A stretch of 64,000 nt of DNA from Marasmius tenuissimus (taxonomy: Eukaryota; Basidiomycota; Agaricomycetes; Agaricales; Marasmiaceae): NCBI GenBank assembly GCA_029532415.1, contig JAQOTA010000054.1, positions 1 to 64,000 on the forward strand, read 5' to 3'. This document shows, one piece after another, positions 1 through 11,755 of this stretch. The translations under genes were made by a program, and so were the position numbers. The notes below the pieces were generated by a model. The model made no database searches and had not been told where the DNA came from. It was given only the letters and a program-made list of their open reading frames with translations. Within the stretch, counting starts at the first letter, position 1; each line of letters begins with the position of its first letter.

Positions 1-60
1 CCCGAACCCTTTCTAAACCCGAACCCTTTCTAAACCCGAACCCTTTCTAAACCCGAACCC
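1..60. repeat. 17-bp telomere-like tandem repeat at window edge
   Basis: Three and a half perfect copies of the 17-mer CCCGAACCCTTTCTAAA run from the first base to position 60, so the array probably continues outside the window. Its CCC-AA rhythm recalls a degenerate CCCTAA telomere unit but is not canonical. A perfect 6-bp-stem inverted repeat (GCGGCC-TTC-GGCCGC, 61-75) follows directly. Confidence 0.9.
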
Positions 61-75
61 GCGGCCTTCGGCCGC

Positions 76-1277
76 TCTGTTAAAATAATTGCTGAATATG
101 CTGACAAATCATTAAATACACTTCCAAATCGGGCTTACATCCATAATATACTTCAATAATACTCTACTATACTAATACCGGGCTTAATATGGTCTACAAC
201 AACTTCTATACTAATGACTGCCTGATAAACAATCAATACTCATACTATCTGCACTACTGCTGCACTTACAATAACAATACTATCTATTTACAATCCATAC
301 TGCTTACAGACACACCAATACACAACAATCATCATACTACTATACACCTCTAAATCTCTACAAAATCTTCGAAAAAATCACCTACAATCACCTACAAAAT
401 CATACAAACATTCCTTATTACACCCTACAAATTTACTTACAAACTTCGAAAAAATCATACAAATATTACAACTTGTATACTACTGCTGCGCTTTTTTGCT
501 ACTAATTTTTGTACACTTTGCTAATACGCTTTTTGTACACTCTGTAAGTAATTGTACTTGTCAGTATGGGTTCAGTTGCCGCCCGGCATTTCACTTCACC
601 GCCGCCTCCGAAAATGGTAAACACGCTTTTCCGGGCCCCGGGACGTGTTTTTCCCGGCCGTCACATTGCAGTCACACTTCTTTTCAAAAAAGACACGAGA
701 ATCACGTCTCGCCGGTCGTGGGAAAATCACGTGACCGACGCGTCCCAGGTCTACCTTCCCTCAATTCCCCGTTCTACCGCACATCCAAATCTTGTCCGAC
801 TGTCACACATTATATATCATTGGAATGCCCTATTAAATCCCATCATTTTCGCATATAATACATTATGTAATACTAGCTCGGTTCCTGTATTCTCCAACAA
901 CTCTCTTACACCCCCAATTTCTCACTATTCTGTCTCATCCCTCATCGCGGGAAGATTATCAGACAATCGCACATCAGAATATGATTATATGGGCTACTAG
1001 CTTTCGGAAAAAAAAAGAATTAGCCTTATCTGATCACTGCATGTCTCTACACTTGCTTATCAGTACCAAAAATCACACTTTGATCTATCATGATGGATAT
1101 AGACCGCGGGAGTGTGATAAGAGGATCAGACCAAAGAATACCATACTAGACCTTCCCACCTGTCCAGGAAAAAAAGAATTGGCCCAATCCCATGGCTGGT
1201 TCTCCATACTCTTTGGTATTTTTCTGGGGTACCATGAGGTGGATGGATGGGGTATCCACCCGGCAGTATATGAGTAG
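76..1277. other. Gene-free AT-rich stretch
   Basis: Positions 76-500 are AT-rich and low in complexity, with many runs of TACTA and CAATA type and no sustained reading frame. From 500 to 1277 there are overlapping short open frames on both strands with no recognisable domain, no consistent splice structure and no convincing codon bias. I see no supportable gene here. The stretch may be subtelomeric or old transposon sequence. Confidence 0.5.
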
Positions 1278-1560
1278 TCCGCGCAACCTGGGAGCAGGAG
1301 CTGGCAGGCAGGAACAAGAGTACGCGCAACCAGCTGGCAGACGGGAAAAACAGTCCGCGCAACCTGGGAGCTAGGGCAGGAGCTGCACCTGGCAGACGGG
1401 AACAAGAGTACGCGCAACCTGCGGCACGCCTGTGGCCGGCGGGAAAAAAAGTACGCGCAACCTGGAGCAGACCTGTGGCCGGCGGGAACAAGGGTCCGCG
1501 CAACCTGGACAGTGCGCGCAGGCGAGGATCTGGCAGACGGGAAAGAAAGTCCGCGCAACC
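1278..1560. repeat. 43-bp minisatellite with CGCGCAACC core
   Basis: Seven copies of the core T[AC]CGCGCAACC start at 1278, 1321, 1354, 1409, 1452, 1495 and 1550. The spacings are 43, 33, 55, 43, 43 and 55 bp. Each unit continues into a variable GC-rich middle and ends with GGCAGACGGGAA or GGCCGGCGGGAA plus an A-rich run. The array closes with a perfect 24-bp palindrome (1559-1582) of the form CCCCCCGCTCCC and its complement. Open frames on both strands are products of the repeat. Confidence 0.85.
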
Positions 1561-2240
1561 CCCCGCTCCCGGGAGCGGGGGGGGGGCATATGGCTAGCTC
1601 TATTGACATTCCTCCGGGAAGAGTAGCAGTGGTCTGTGTGTTCGGTCAGCTCACTTTGTTGATTCATCCAGGACTTTCCTAGCCTTCAAACCTATAAGTG
1701 AGGGGTTCCCTTCAACCTGCAACCAAGAGCTTATGGCTGTCAATGATGGTCCTAGATGAACTCCATCCAAGTTTCTCATTTTGAAGCTCACCAGTCAATA
1801 TGTGCCATACCCAATGAATATCCGTCCATTCGCTCATAGTTGGTAGTACCCTCGTATGAATGATAAGATGTAGCCATGTCTCACTTTCCAAATCAACATT
1901 GAATGAATCAGGTATGTGTTCATTGATCATTTAGTATGGAACACTACGAGGATACTACCTTACTTTTGCTTCCTCTTTGCACGACCTTCTTCTGCCTTGC
2001 AACATTGTTCTTCTGCATGTTTCAGAGCCTTCTTATCACACTCGTCGAGGTAGTCCTGATACGTGAATACACGAGACCATGGATCAAGATGATCATCGAG
2101 ACTTCGTATCCAATCAACAATTGCCTTCGTCAATTGAATAGAGGTCCCCCATCATGTCACCGGGCCATCATCTTTAGATGCCATCACTCCTGGTTCTTCC
2201 GGGACGAACCAAAGGGACCGTGGGTACTGAGCAGGTGCTG

Positions 2241-2403
2241 GGTATACTGGCATATGTCTCCCTGTCAGTCCCCTGGTATACTGGCATATGTCTCCCTGTC
2301 AGTCCCCTGGTGTCACTTTGTCGGTCCCCTGGGGTCACATTGTTGGTCCCCTGGTGTCACTGTCTGTTGGTCCCCTGGTAAAGGTATTTTGGTCCCCTGG
2401 TAG
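2241..2403. repeat. 34-bp duplication grading into 22-bp tandem repeats
   Basis: A 34-bp unit beginning GGTATACTGGCATATG is present twice, perfectly, at 2241-2274 and 2275-2308. It is followed by four 22-24 bp units that share the end GGTCCCCT. The whole block reads as an imperfect minisatellite built on TTGGTCCCCTGG. Confidence 0.85.
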
Positions 2404-2490
2404 TTCCCTGCGAGGTCCTAATAACCTCTTGGTTGACGACTAATTCCCACGGCTTGTGGGTGGTGAAAGGTGGGCATCGGCGTGCCAGTG

Positions 2491-2512
2491 TGGTGGTGGT
2501 GGTGGTGGTGGT
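2491..2512. repeat. (TGG)n microsatellite
   Basis: Seven TGG triplets run uninterrupted in non-coding sequence. Confidence 0.9.
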
Positions 2513-5500
2513 AATGCTACATGTACACCTTTACCGTACTGTAGGAAAACAGATCTGAATTCCAGGAGACCGTACCCACACAATGTACTGTGATAGGGCA
2601 CTGGTCATGTCTTTATGAAATTCTCTATTGTGAGGGGGGGATAGTACGAGTGAGCTTGCATTGGGGAAAATGTGCAAGAGGGTTGACAGGAATTGCCGCC
2701 ATTACCGGCGATTGCCGGAGATGCGTCTCCGGCGCTTATCTCACCCAAACCTGGCCTGCCCCCGCATCCTCACCTTCTGAGATGGAACCCGTCCACCGAA
2801 TCACTTGGTCTGGCAGTAATAAAATGATCTAAATACATGTATCTGAAGCCTGAAAGTGACACACTGGCAGTGGGTCCGACCGACACCAGGATATGTGGTC
2901 TTTTGTGAGAGTTTCCGCTCGCTATGGGAATTGGCTGATATAGACATCCTTTTTCCAACCGCTTATCCTCCCCGGATTGCTTAGCTTTGCAGTGATCTAT
3001 TGTTTCTGGTAGTGATAGCTCATGGATGAGCCCCTAAACATGTGGATCCATGAAGGTCTGGTCAGGATATCCTCATTTGAACCTGTTTTGGGTGGCGTTG
3101 GGGGGTCCTTCCTGCAAACCTTCCTCTGGTGTTCCAGAACGACGTTAGGGCGACTGGCCTGGCAGTAATAAATTGCTCCAGGCATCCATACAAAGAGATC
3201 CCGCACGCTAGCTCCCCCCCACGACATGTCCGAGTGAGGATAAGTGAGGATCAGTGGAATCTTCGGGGTTTTTGGCGGGTTTTTCAGTGTTTCGACCCTG
3301 GCAAGGCAAGAACCGGATTTTCGGTATACCTTCTGGTGCAACGAAATGTTCCTGTGACCCGTACGAGCATTTCACTCACCGAGAACAAAAAGATTGGATG
3401 GGTCCGAACCGGGATATGGGGCAAAAGGTCGAAATTGAGCCCCCCCGTCCTCCTCGTACCTCCATTTCGCCCGGACGGGATATCCATGGGTTTCCATCGC
3501 AAATCCCAATATTCAGACGTATATCTGTCCAGAATAGAAAGAATTATGGGGAGGGGACGGATGGAAAAAAAGATACGACGGTTCGACTTTTTGGTCGTCG
3601 AACACTATGATCGACGGGTGGCATATAAATAGTGTGTTATTGGGAGGTATAGAGGGTCAGGATGCCTGTGCAACTAATATGAGGCAAAGAAAATCTAGTT
3701 GAAGGCAGGAAGCAGGAAGCGACGGGTGGCTGTGCGGGCAACGCGACAAACGAGAGTGCCGCCCAACCGGCATTTTTCAGCGCAAGCGCTGGCTCGGCAT
3801 TTTCCGATGCCAGCGCTCATCCCGGATTTCCAGGCGCGAGTCGTCTGCAACGACGTCGAGAGGTTTTGGCCACATAGTATATAGGAATAAAATGTAAATA
3901 ATACATCATAGAGTACATAAATAAATTTCTAACGTGTTTCATGCTGTGATAGAGGTTTAATACAACGCGTTTGGTGGGTAAGCGTGGGAAATAGGTAGTT
4001 CAGAGGGTGTATCTACCCCGGAGCTCCAGGAAACGATTTTGGCGACTGGCGATGGGTGAGCGAAACACTTCCCCGATGCCTACGAGTGAAACGAGCCCAC
4101 CCCGAGGCTATTCCGTTCACTCGCTGTGCGTCGACGGCTCGACTGATGCCCCTCTCCCCCAAAACAGGGGGAAATTCAGTGTTTGGTCGGTTGTGAGCGG
4201 TATCCTGCGTGAAAAAATCCCGGGGATGATGAATCCTGGCCTAATCACCTCCAGGAACATTTTGTACAGCCAACACTAGGCGGATACACCACACGTTCGA
4301 GGGATGGAAACGGTGACGATGAGGGTGAGTTGGTGATATGCAAGTTGCAACGATAACGAGGTTTTTTGTGTGTGGTTTGTCTGGGGTTGTGTAGGTTCTA
4401 AAGGGTAGTAAAAGAGGTCTGGTCCATATACATGGTCAGTAGTCAATAATCAAAGTTCACCGAGCAAGAAAAATGCGTTATATGGACGCAGAACGCACCT
4501 TTAATATCAAACCAGACCCTCAATATCTACGATGGAATTGCCCTTTCTTGCAACATTTTGAGCTGTGTCGTAGCGGAGAATCAGTAAAAGTGCTGCAAGT
4601 GCAGCTATCGACCTCGTAAAAAATCTTACCGCAGAGAATTACGATAAGAGAAATCAGTAACGAGCAAGTTGAAGTATTCCAAAGGTCAAAGCGAAACAGA
4701 ATATCGCTGTTGGAGAAGAAGCCTGCCGGACTCATCGGGCCGTATCGAGGCACAGCACTTACGGGACACACAAAATTTTCCCACCCATCTTGACCCAGAA
4801 CCACCACCATCAACAAGCATCGCGCAACGACGAGCAACGTTCATTCTCCACTGTCCGAATTGCATGCCCTTCTCTTTTCACTCCAGAGGTACGGTTGCAT
4901 TCAGTATATCTGTTTTTCCCGGCTGGTTTTCTCATATCTTGTCTATCCCCATCTCAAGACGTCCAATTCATCGCGACGGCCAGGTTTCGAGAGTCGTGTG
5001 TTGAGCGAGTACGGCGGCCAAGGTGAGCAAAGGCGTTCATGAAGACCCTGAATTGCTCACATCCGCTCATTTTTTGTTCCTAAGGCCGACATGCTACAAT
5101 AATTGACGAAGAACTCTTCACCAAACCTCGACCTTTGTCCTACTCTCAACGAGGGTTCACATCGTGCTGACAGGAACGCTCATCGGAAAATCTGCGTGCT
5201 GTTTCTAGTGCTCGGTACTATGTGAGTTGCGCTGCCGTCGGTAAAAGCTACAATGACTTACATTGCGCTGATTTAGGAAGCCAAAACGACCATTTCAAGC
5301 ACGGATCGATCCGACGAAACAATACCGACGACTACCAGGCCCATCGTGCCCTCTATCTATCTCAACGACAGCATAAAGCTGAACGTTGAACTCTGTTGGG
5401 CGGCATGAGCCTGACCCTACACGCTCCATATGTACCTTGGAAACGAGACGTAAAGCATGACTTTGAGGAAAGCTCACGTTTAAGGATGAGGCAGAAGGAA

Positions 5501-6452
5501 GGTTCGAAGTAAGTGACCGCTTTTCTCTTCGTGGTTCGGCGCTGACTGGCACTCTTGTCGTCCTCAGCAAAACGTAACGTTTTACTGGAATTGAAAGAGA
5601 TGCGGAACGTTCAGCGGCAGCCCTACCACCCCGGCAATCCCTCTTTTCGGTACCCCCGTCAAACGCTTCTGCATCATGGTTCTGCTTGAAGCCTCCCGAG
5701 GCACCGAATAAGACGTTACTGGTCCATCAACCATCTTCGGCGGCAATACAACTCTCGAAGAGGTGAGATAGCCTACCTACTCCCCGACCGCACCTCGCTG
5801 ACCCGTTTCTCTCAGTAACCTGAATACGGCATACCTGTACCAAGCGGGCGTTGCGTGGAGATAGAGCCTTGCTAAAGGAACGGAGGCTATGACTTAGTCA
5901 TGTATGAACGGACCATAAAGGGTGAGTAGTGCTATTACTTTCAGCGTGCATCAAACCCATTCACTCCAAGCCGCGATAGGGGAATTCAAGCGACTTCGGA
6001 TGCGCGTGAGGCACTCCACGAGGAAGAGAACTGTATTCGTCTACCTCCATGATGTATCTCCAGACGCCGACAATACCACTTACCTTTCATTAGCCGAATC
6101 AATGTCTACCCGTGAATCTGACCACCCCGTTCTACTGCTAGACGTACAATGTCAGTAGCCTGCTCACTGGCAGCCCTGGTGTAGTTTACGCCAGAGCTCC
6201 TGCTGTTGCGGGTTCTCTAGACGCGCACTCGTGACTGAATTCACGAATCTTCGGGAACGTTTCCAAAAGGTCGCGAAGGTTTTACAGCATTTGTATGGAG
6301 CTCACGAGCGACATTTTACCTCGCGCCCGTTCTCCAGAGAAAGTTCATATGCATAGCCTGTCAGTCGTGGTCACCGCAACACAGCATACAGCTTTTCCTA
6401 TATACCTGGTAATTAAATCCTTTATCCTTTCTTCCCCTCCTCTCACGACAGT
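2513..6452. other. Long stretch without a supportable gene
   Basis: Several open frames of 60-167 codons exist, the longest at 3129-3632 (+), but none shows a recognisable domain. The longest is low in expected fungal codon preference and overlaps an almost equally long frame. Between 4.5 and 6.4 kb there are intron-like GTGAGT...CAG intervals (for example near 5920-5941) next to short coding-like pieces. They might be upstream exons of the kinase gene starting at 6453 or a decayed gene. I could not join them into one reading frame. Two places share a short CTGGCAGTAATAAA motif (near 2810 and 3160). Confidence 0.4.
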
Positions 6453-8373
6453 ATGTCGTCCCCAGCGTTAACGATGTGAGTACTGCTGTTGTATTTTCTA
6501 CGGCTTCGGAAGTTAACTGACCATTTTCTTCGATAAACCAGATCTCACGCAAATGATTTCGATGTTGTTCAACGAACGTTACCTATGGGAGAAAAAACGG
6601 CGACTCTTAGCGCCGTACGTGCTGTAGACTTTGATCGGTTTCGTGTTCTACTAACTCTTGTTCGTCAATTAGTCCTCGTTAAGACTCAACATCACTTATG
6701 TCCTCTCAAGGGAGAATGACAATCACCTACCCATCATCTCATCTCCGCCCGTCGGAAATATGAATCGCCCAGTCATCTCTGGTACGCACTTACCGCTTGC
6801 CCGAGAGATACCATGGTGCTAATGTCGAGCCTTTTGACCATCTTTAGAGAACGATTGCCGCAGAAACTGTGTCACCGAGATCAGTACAGCAGATCATGAG
6901 GACTGCTCTTCGGTCGATATACCGACATGGAGGGTGGATGTTGCCTTACTCGGCGAGGGCCCGCATGCTGTTGGGAGGTTAACGGTAAGCTCAGCCTATG
7001 TTACTCGGTGAGCCAGATTTCGATGACGCAAGCAGAAAACATGGAACGGAGCGATATCTGGGAGCGCCGTGGTGGTGAAGGTAGTCAAGAATACAACGAG
7101 GAAGAATGCCTTGAACGAGGTGCGTTGTCTTGAGGGCTTTTGATAAATCCGATGAATTGACTTGTCAGAAACAGGCCGGACTCCTTTCTCGTTTGCTCAG
7201 ATGGACTCACTTGAAGCATGAAAATATCCTCAGCAGTCTCGGCATCGACGTCGTCAACTCTAGCCTCACTCTCGTTGTTCCGAGGCTGAAGAATGGCAAC
7301 ATCCTTGCCTACCTCGAAGACAACCCGTTTCACGATCGTCTGAAGTCGGTACGTTCAGGCTCGCCTTTTCGGTCATTATATTATGCGTTAACACTATGGT
7401 TTGGCTCTCTAGATCACCGAAATCTCGGCTGGTCTCGCATACCTTCACTCGTTGAATCCGCCATTGTTGCACGGCAATCTCAAAGGCGTAAGTCCTAGGG
7501 ATTATTTTTCCTTGAATCAAACTCACAGGCGGCTTTCTTAGAGGAACGTCGTCGTCGCCGACGATGGCCACTGTCGTCTTGTCGACTTCGGGCTCTCCGT
7601 GACAAGCTCGTTATCAGACTGCTCGCCCAATTCGAAACCCATTGTATCCACCTTTATCCAAGGCTCAGTACGATGGCTCGCACCAGAAGTCTTGTTAACG
7701 AATACGAGTGATATACCCCGGGACCTCTTTTCATATGCCTTGACAATCATCGAGGTACGTTTTTCCCCCTTCCTCTCGGCGCTAAATGCAAGGCCATCCT
7801 CTAACAATACATCATTTCAGATGATGACGGGTCAAGATCCGTTCTTTGACTTACTCCACGAACCTGCAGTCGCCGTTGCGATAGCCCGCGGCAAACGCCC
7901 AGCTAGGCCTCTCCATCCAAAAGAGGGCTGGTGTCCTGATAACATCTGGGACCTCGTCGAACGTTGTTGGGCGCAAGATCCTCGAGACAGACCGAAAGCG
8001 GTGGAGGTACATGCGTATCTTGAGGGGCTTGTTACGATTAGTAACAGCGTCTCGGATGGGAGTATCCGTGCTGTGGATGTTCCGTTCTTTACGCCAAATC
8101 GTAGCCTCGACCGTGGAGAGGTCTCGGCGTTACCTTCATCCTTAGTCCCCCGAATAAGGAGGAAATCTCCGACAAGATATAGGGCGGCTTCGCGTCTGGA
8201 ACTCCCGAAGGAAACATGTACGTGCTGCACTTTCTCGTTCCTTAAAGGTATTTATTGACGTCTCGACTTCATTAGACCTCCCCTATGAAGTCTGTATTTT
8301 AGAGCTTCTATGGCAGCCCCGTTATACTTACACAGGGTCTCTCCTTCGTACTGCTGGCTTGTTTTCTGCATAG
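6453..8373 (+). CDS. TKL-family pseudokinase (first half of a tandem kinase gene)
   Basis: Protein kinase fold of the tyrosine-kinase-like (TKL) group expanded in Agaricomycetes. From ATG 6453, introns at about 6476-6530, 6619-6671, 6781-6846, 6983-7050, 7121-7170, 7348-7411, 7488-7541 and 7756-7820 give one continuous frame. Seen in order: glycine loop GEGPHAVG, beta-3 lysine in AVVVKVV, HLKHENIL, catalytic loop LLHGNLKGRNVVV, DFG as LVDFGLS, APE as WLAPEVLL, then RCWAQDPRDRP. The catalytic loop has HGN where active relatives have HGD or HRD, so the catalytic aspartate is an asparagine; the beta-3 Lys and DFG Asp are kept. Phosphotransfer is therefore likely lost or weak, as in pseudokinases. 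In its own frame a stop lies at 8371-8373, but in-frame splicing into the next kinase domain at 8403 is possible and I favour one fused gene. Intron edges are inferred. Confidence 0.8.
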
Positions 8374-8402
8374 GTCTACTCGGTATGTCTTCCTTGCTAC
8401 AG

Positions 8403-10049
8403 TCGTCGAGCCGCCGCTCAGACTTTTTGCCGCCCAACAGAACCTGTACAAGTTGGCCCAACGAGAGCTGGAAGACGACGTATATAGGGAGGAAGCCCTC
8501 TCGGAAGAGCTCACCAGCCTCTTATCCTTGAACGAGGACACCCTTCGACCCGGCGCTACTTACGGAATCATTCAATGCCACCGGTATCGTGAAAAATTAT
8601 ATGAGGTAGGTTACCTCCATCGCAAGCTCGTTTTCGGGGAGCTGACCGATCACCCCAGGTCTTACACAGCACGCCCATGATAAATGCTGCTGAGATTTTC
8701 TCAGCCGTTTCGAGGGACGAGGAACGAGTCGCAGAGCTAATCGAAATAGTACTGACATCCAAGTATGAGATGGCGGACGCTCTCATGCTATCGGAGGACG
8801 ACTCGGAGTGCTTCATGAGTGCTCTACAAGACGTGGGTTATCTTCTTCTACCCGTTTATCCGGTCGAGCTTATCGCCCCCAGATTCTTGATAATACCGAA
8901 TCATCCTTTATCAGTCGGCTCCGCGAACGTATTCGATGTCTACTAGTAACTCTGTGCAAGAAGTCAACAAATCTACCTCAGTCTATGTTTATCATCGGAG
9001 TAGCACCCGTACAACATCGGAATGCAAACATATGTGGTGGTGCCTTCGGAGACGTCTTCAGGAGTACCTACCAGGGCAAACACGTCGCTCTAAAACGGCT
9101 TAGGGTCTTTCGAAGCTCGGAACAAGGCAAGATGTATAAGGTATGCTCCGTCTCGCACCCTAGCTTTCGTTGGTCTTGTCAAACTAACCGGATTCTGACC
9201 TATAGAAATTCTGCAAGGAGGCTTTACTCTGGAAGCGGCTCAAGCATAGATTTGTGCTTCCGTTGATGGGTATTGACGCCGATAGCTTCCCGCGTCAGCC
9301 CTGCATGGTGTCACCTTGGATGTTCAACGGAACAGCTAGTGAATTCTTAAAGCGCCGACCTAAGGCAGACGTGGATAGGCTCGTACGTGTTCTTGTCCAA
9401 TCTATCACCGGTGCTAAAGGCTCACTCAATCTCCGTTACCAGCTATACGAGGTTGCTCAGGGGATCGAGTACTTGCATTCAGAAGGAATCGTTCACGGTG
9501 ATATCAAAGGGGTAGGATCCCATCTTATTCACCGGGAACGATGTCAGTACTGACACCTTTTCTGTTTCTACAGGCTAATATTATGATAGATGACGAATCC
9601 CATCCTCGTCTGACCGACTTTGGGCTCACTGTCTTACATGATGCCCAACACAACACGACTGATCACGGCGGAACCTTAAGGTGGATGGCGCCCGAGCTCT
9701 TCTTCGGTCCCAATAGTAGTCGTACGTTTGCCAGCGATATGTATGCCTTTGGGTGCGTCTGTGTTGAGGTATCGTCTATATCTCCCTCGGCCGAGTTTCA
9801 GGAACTCACCCGGTGCTCTTTTAGCTTTATACTGGGCGCCCACCGTTTGCAGACGTCGCACATGACCTACACGTTCTGACCAAGGTGTATGGTGGAGAAA
9901 GGCCTGCTAGGCCGCCTCGTATGTCCGAGGACCTCTGGCTTTTGGTGAACAGGTGTTGGAACCGACACAACGAGGAGCGGCCTTCCGCTCGAGACGTCTG
10001 TCATGAGTTAGAACGTGTTGTTCGGGAGAGGGATCAGGAGTTCCGCTGA
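8403..10049 (+). CDS. TKL-family protein kinase (second half of tandem kinase gene)
   Basis: Probable active Ser/Thr or dual-specificity kinase of the Agaricomycete TKL group. A strong acceptor (CTTCCTTGCTACAG) ends at 8402 and opens an alpha-helical pre-kinase region beginning VVEPPLRLFAAQQNLYKLA. The first in-frame ATG comes only at 8677, inside that conserved region, which is why I suspect fusion to the upstream pseudokinase. Introns near 8607-8658, 8834-8889, 9140-9205, 9381-9440, 9511-9573 and 9769-9825 restore one frame. The kinase domain shows GGAFGDVF, beta-3 lysine VALKRLRV, KFCKEALLWKRLKH, catalytic loop GIVHGDIKGANIM, LTDFGLT, RWMAPELF and the C-lobe motif NRCWNRHNEERPS, with stop at 10047-10049. 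All catalytic residues are present. A separate two-gene model would start it at 8677. Confidence 0.83.
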
Positions 10050-11755
10050 TTCTTTCGAGTCGTACTCGGCGACGGTCGGAAGAAGCTTCTTGGCCACACG
10101 AGACATCTCCGTCTCAGAGACTCACCACCTAACATATCTATGTTTCGGGAGATGTTCCGACAGCAACGGAAACGACTGTAACTCGGTGTCGAACGGGCTT
10201 ACGCTGGGTTTTCTTGACATAGTGTGTACTTTGAAGACGTCGAGTTACTTCGAACTTGCTTTTATTCACTTGAAGACGTCCGCTCAGCAGTGTTGTATAT
10301 TATACATTAAGTGTATTGATACACCCTCTCTACTGAGAGGTATCGGGAGGTACATAGGTTACATTTGTCTATAGTGTATGATAGGTTGACAATCTCTATA
10401 CGCGAGACCGAGAAATATGCGCTTTTTCAATATCAGTGTTGAAGGATTGGGATGAAGATGGTCGGGCAGAGAACGGTTCTGCTCAAGTGAATCTCAGTCG
10501 AGAAGGAAGCTCAAGTGCTCAAGGGGAGTGCGACGTACCAGTAAGTTTTTTTACAGCAACATTTGCGGTATGAGGACCTTTGACGAATGGCAAACGGAAC
10601 TATTCGTAGCCTGAAGGGGAGCTCAAATCAATATCGACCGCTATCCGCGAGCGAGATGTTCAAGACACCCACAACGTTTGTATCCTTCGAGCTGCAGGAG
10701 CCTAATCCAAAATCCGGTGAGCCACGATGTGTACAAGGTGATAACCGAGATTCATACTAATGATCGAAGATGCCCCAAGCTCTGGGAAAATGTAATTCCC
10801 GTATTTATCTCGAGGTCCCCAACCAAAGACTTGATCCTTGAAGGCGTGGAAGGAGACTAGGATATACGCCAAAGCAGAAGGATAGAATATTTGACGCAGG
10901 GCGTTTCGCTGAGTGAGGACTGAAATAAGAAGAGCAGAATCCATCGTTCCTTTTTTGTCTTGACCCTCGGCGAAAGAAGATTATCGAAACCCAATAACGG
11001 GGTAGCAGTCTGATTTTAAACGGATCGAGGGCTCCCTATTGCGGACTTTTTAAGGGGATCAATCATGCAGGAATCAATATTAATGGGTGGGTGGGTGTAA
11101 GTCCTGCGCTAACTGATAGCATCCCAAGCGATCAGTGATTTAATCATTGCGTTCCAGCCACTATAACTCCTGAACAGCCTCGACTAGAGTCTCGAATGAT
11201 AAGACCGAGGAGGAGACGACCTCAGCGTAGTTCCAGCCGACGATGGGCTCCGGAATAAGCCCGAGGGAAGTCAAAAGATGAACTCCGAGGAACTGAGATA
11301 GGCTGCCAAGTCCAGGACCAGGAGCGCTTAACTACCTACTTAAAGGTTTCAGCTGGACTTTTGAGGAACGAGAATCCATCGACGCCTTGCACCACACTAT
11401 TTTTGACGATTAGCCAGTGATAAAAATCCCTGATGCAATGTAGAAAGCATGAATCGAGTCCAATCCTAAAAGAAAAACCCAGGTGTTCCGGTTCACGCGG
11501 TACGTTCGCGATTCGGGATGATCGACAGTAGAAGTCGGACCATGGTTAATATATAGTCTATTCAATCCTCTTGTCAATCCCGACTAACATTCTGAATATG
11601 GTGAGCGGCGTGCCTCGTGGATCCGCGGGGGGATTTACGACCTGCTTTGATACGTTCAATGGTTCGGACCGCAGCCGGGATTTCAGGCATAGAAAAGCTG
11701 CCAACCGCCCATTGACCCTCTGCATCTCCTGTTCCCTCAGATCACTACACAAGAG
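10050..11755. other. Intergenic; no supportable gene
   Basis: Short frames on both strands (largest 10015-10374 + and 10702-10944 -) have no domain and no splice support. The first 330 bp overlap and extend the 3' end of the kinase gene and may be its 3' UTR. Nothing else is recognised. Confidence 0.4.

Noticed and set aside
1088..1667. Overlapping long frames on both strands with repeated Cys/Arg/Pro motifs
   Set aside because: They are translations of the 43-bp minisatellite.
3129..3632. 167-codon open frame on +
   Set aside because: No domain or splice context, overlapped by a 118-codon frame of equal quality; in gene-poor DNA such lengths occur by chance.
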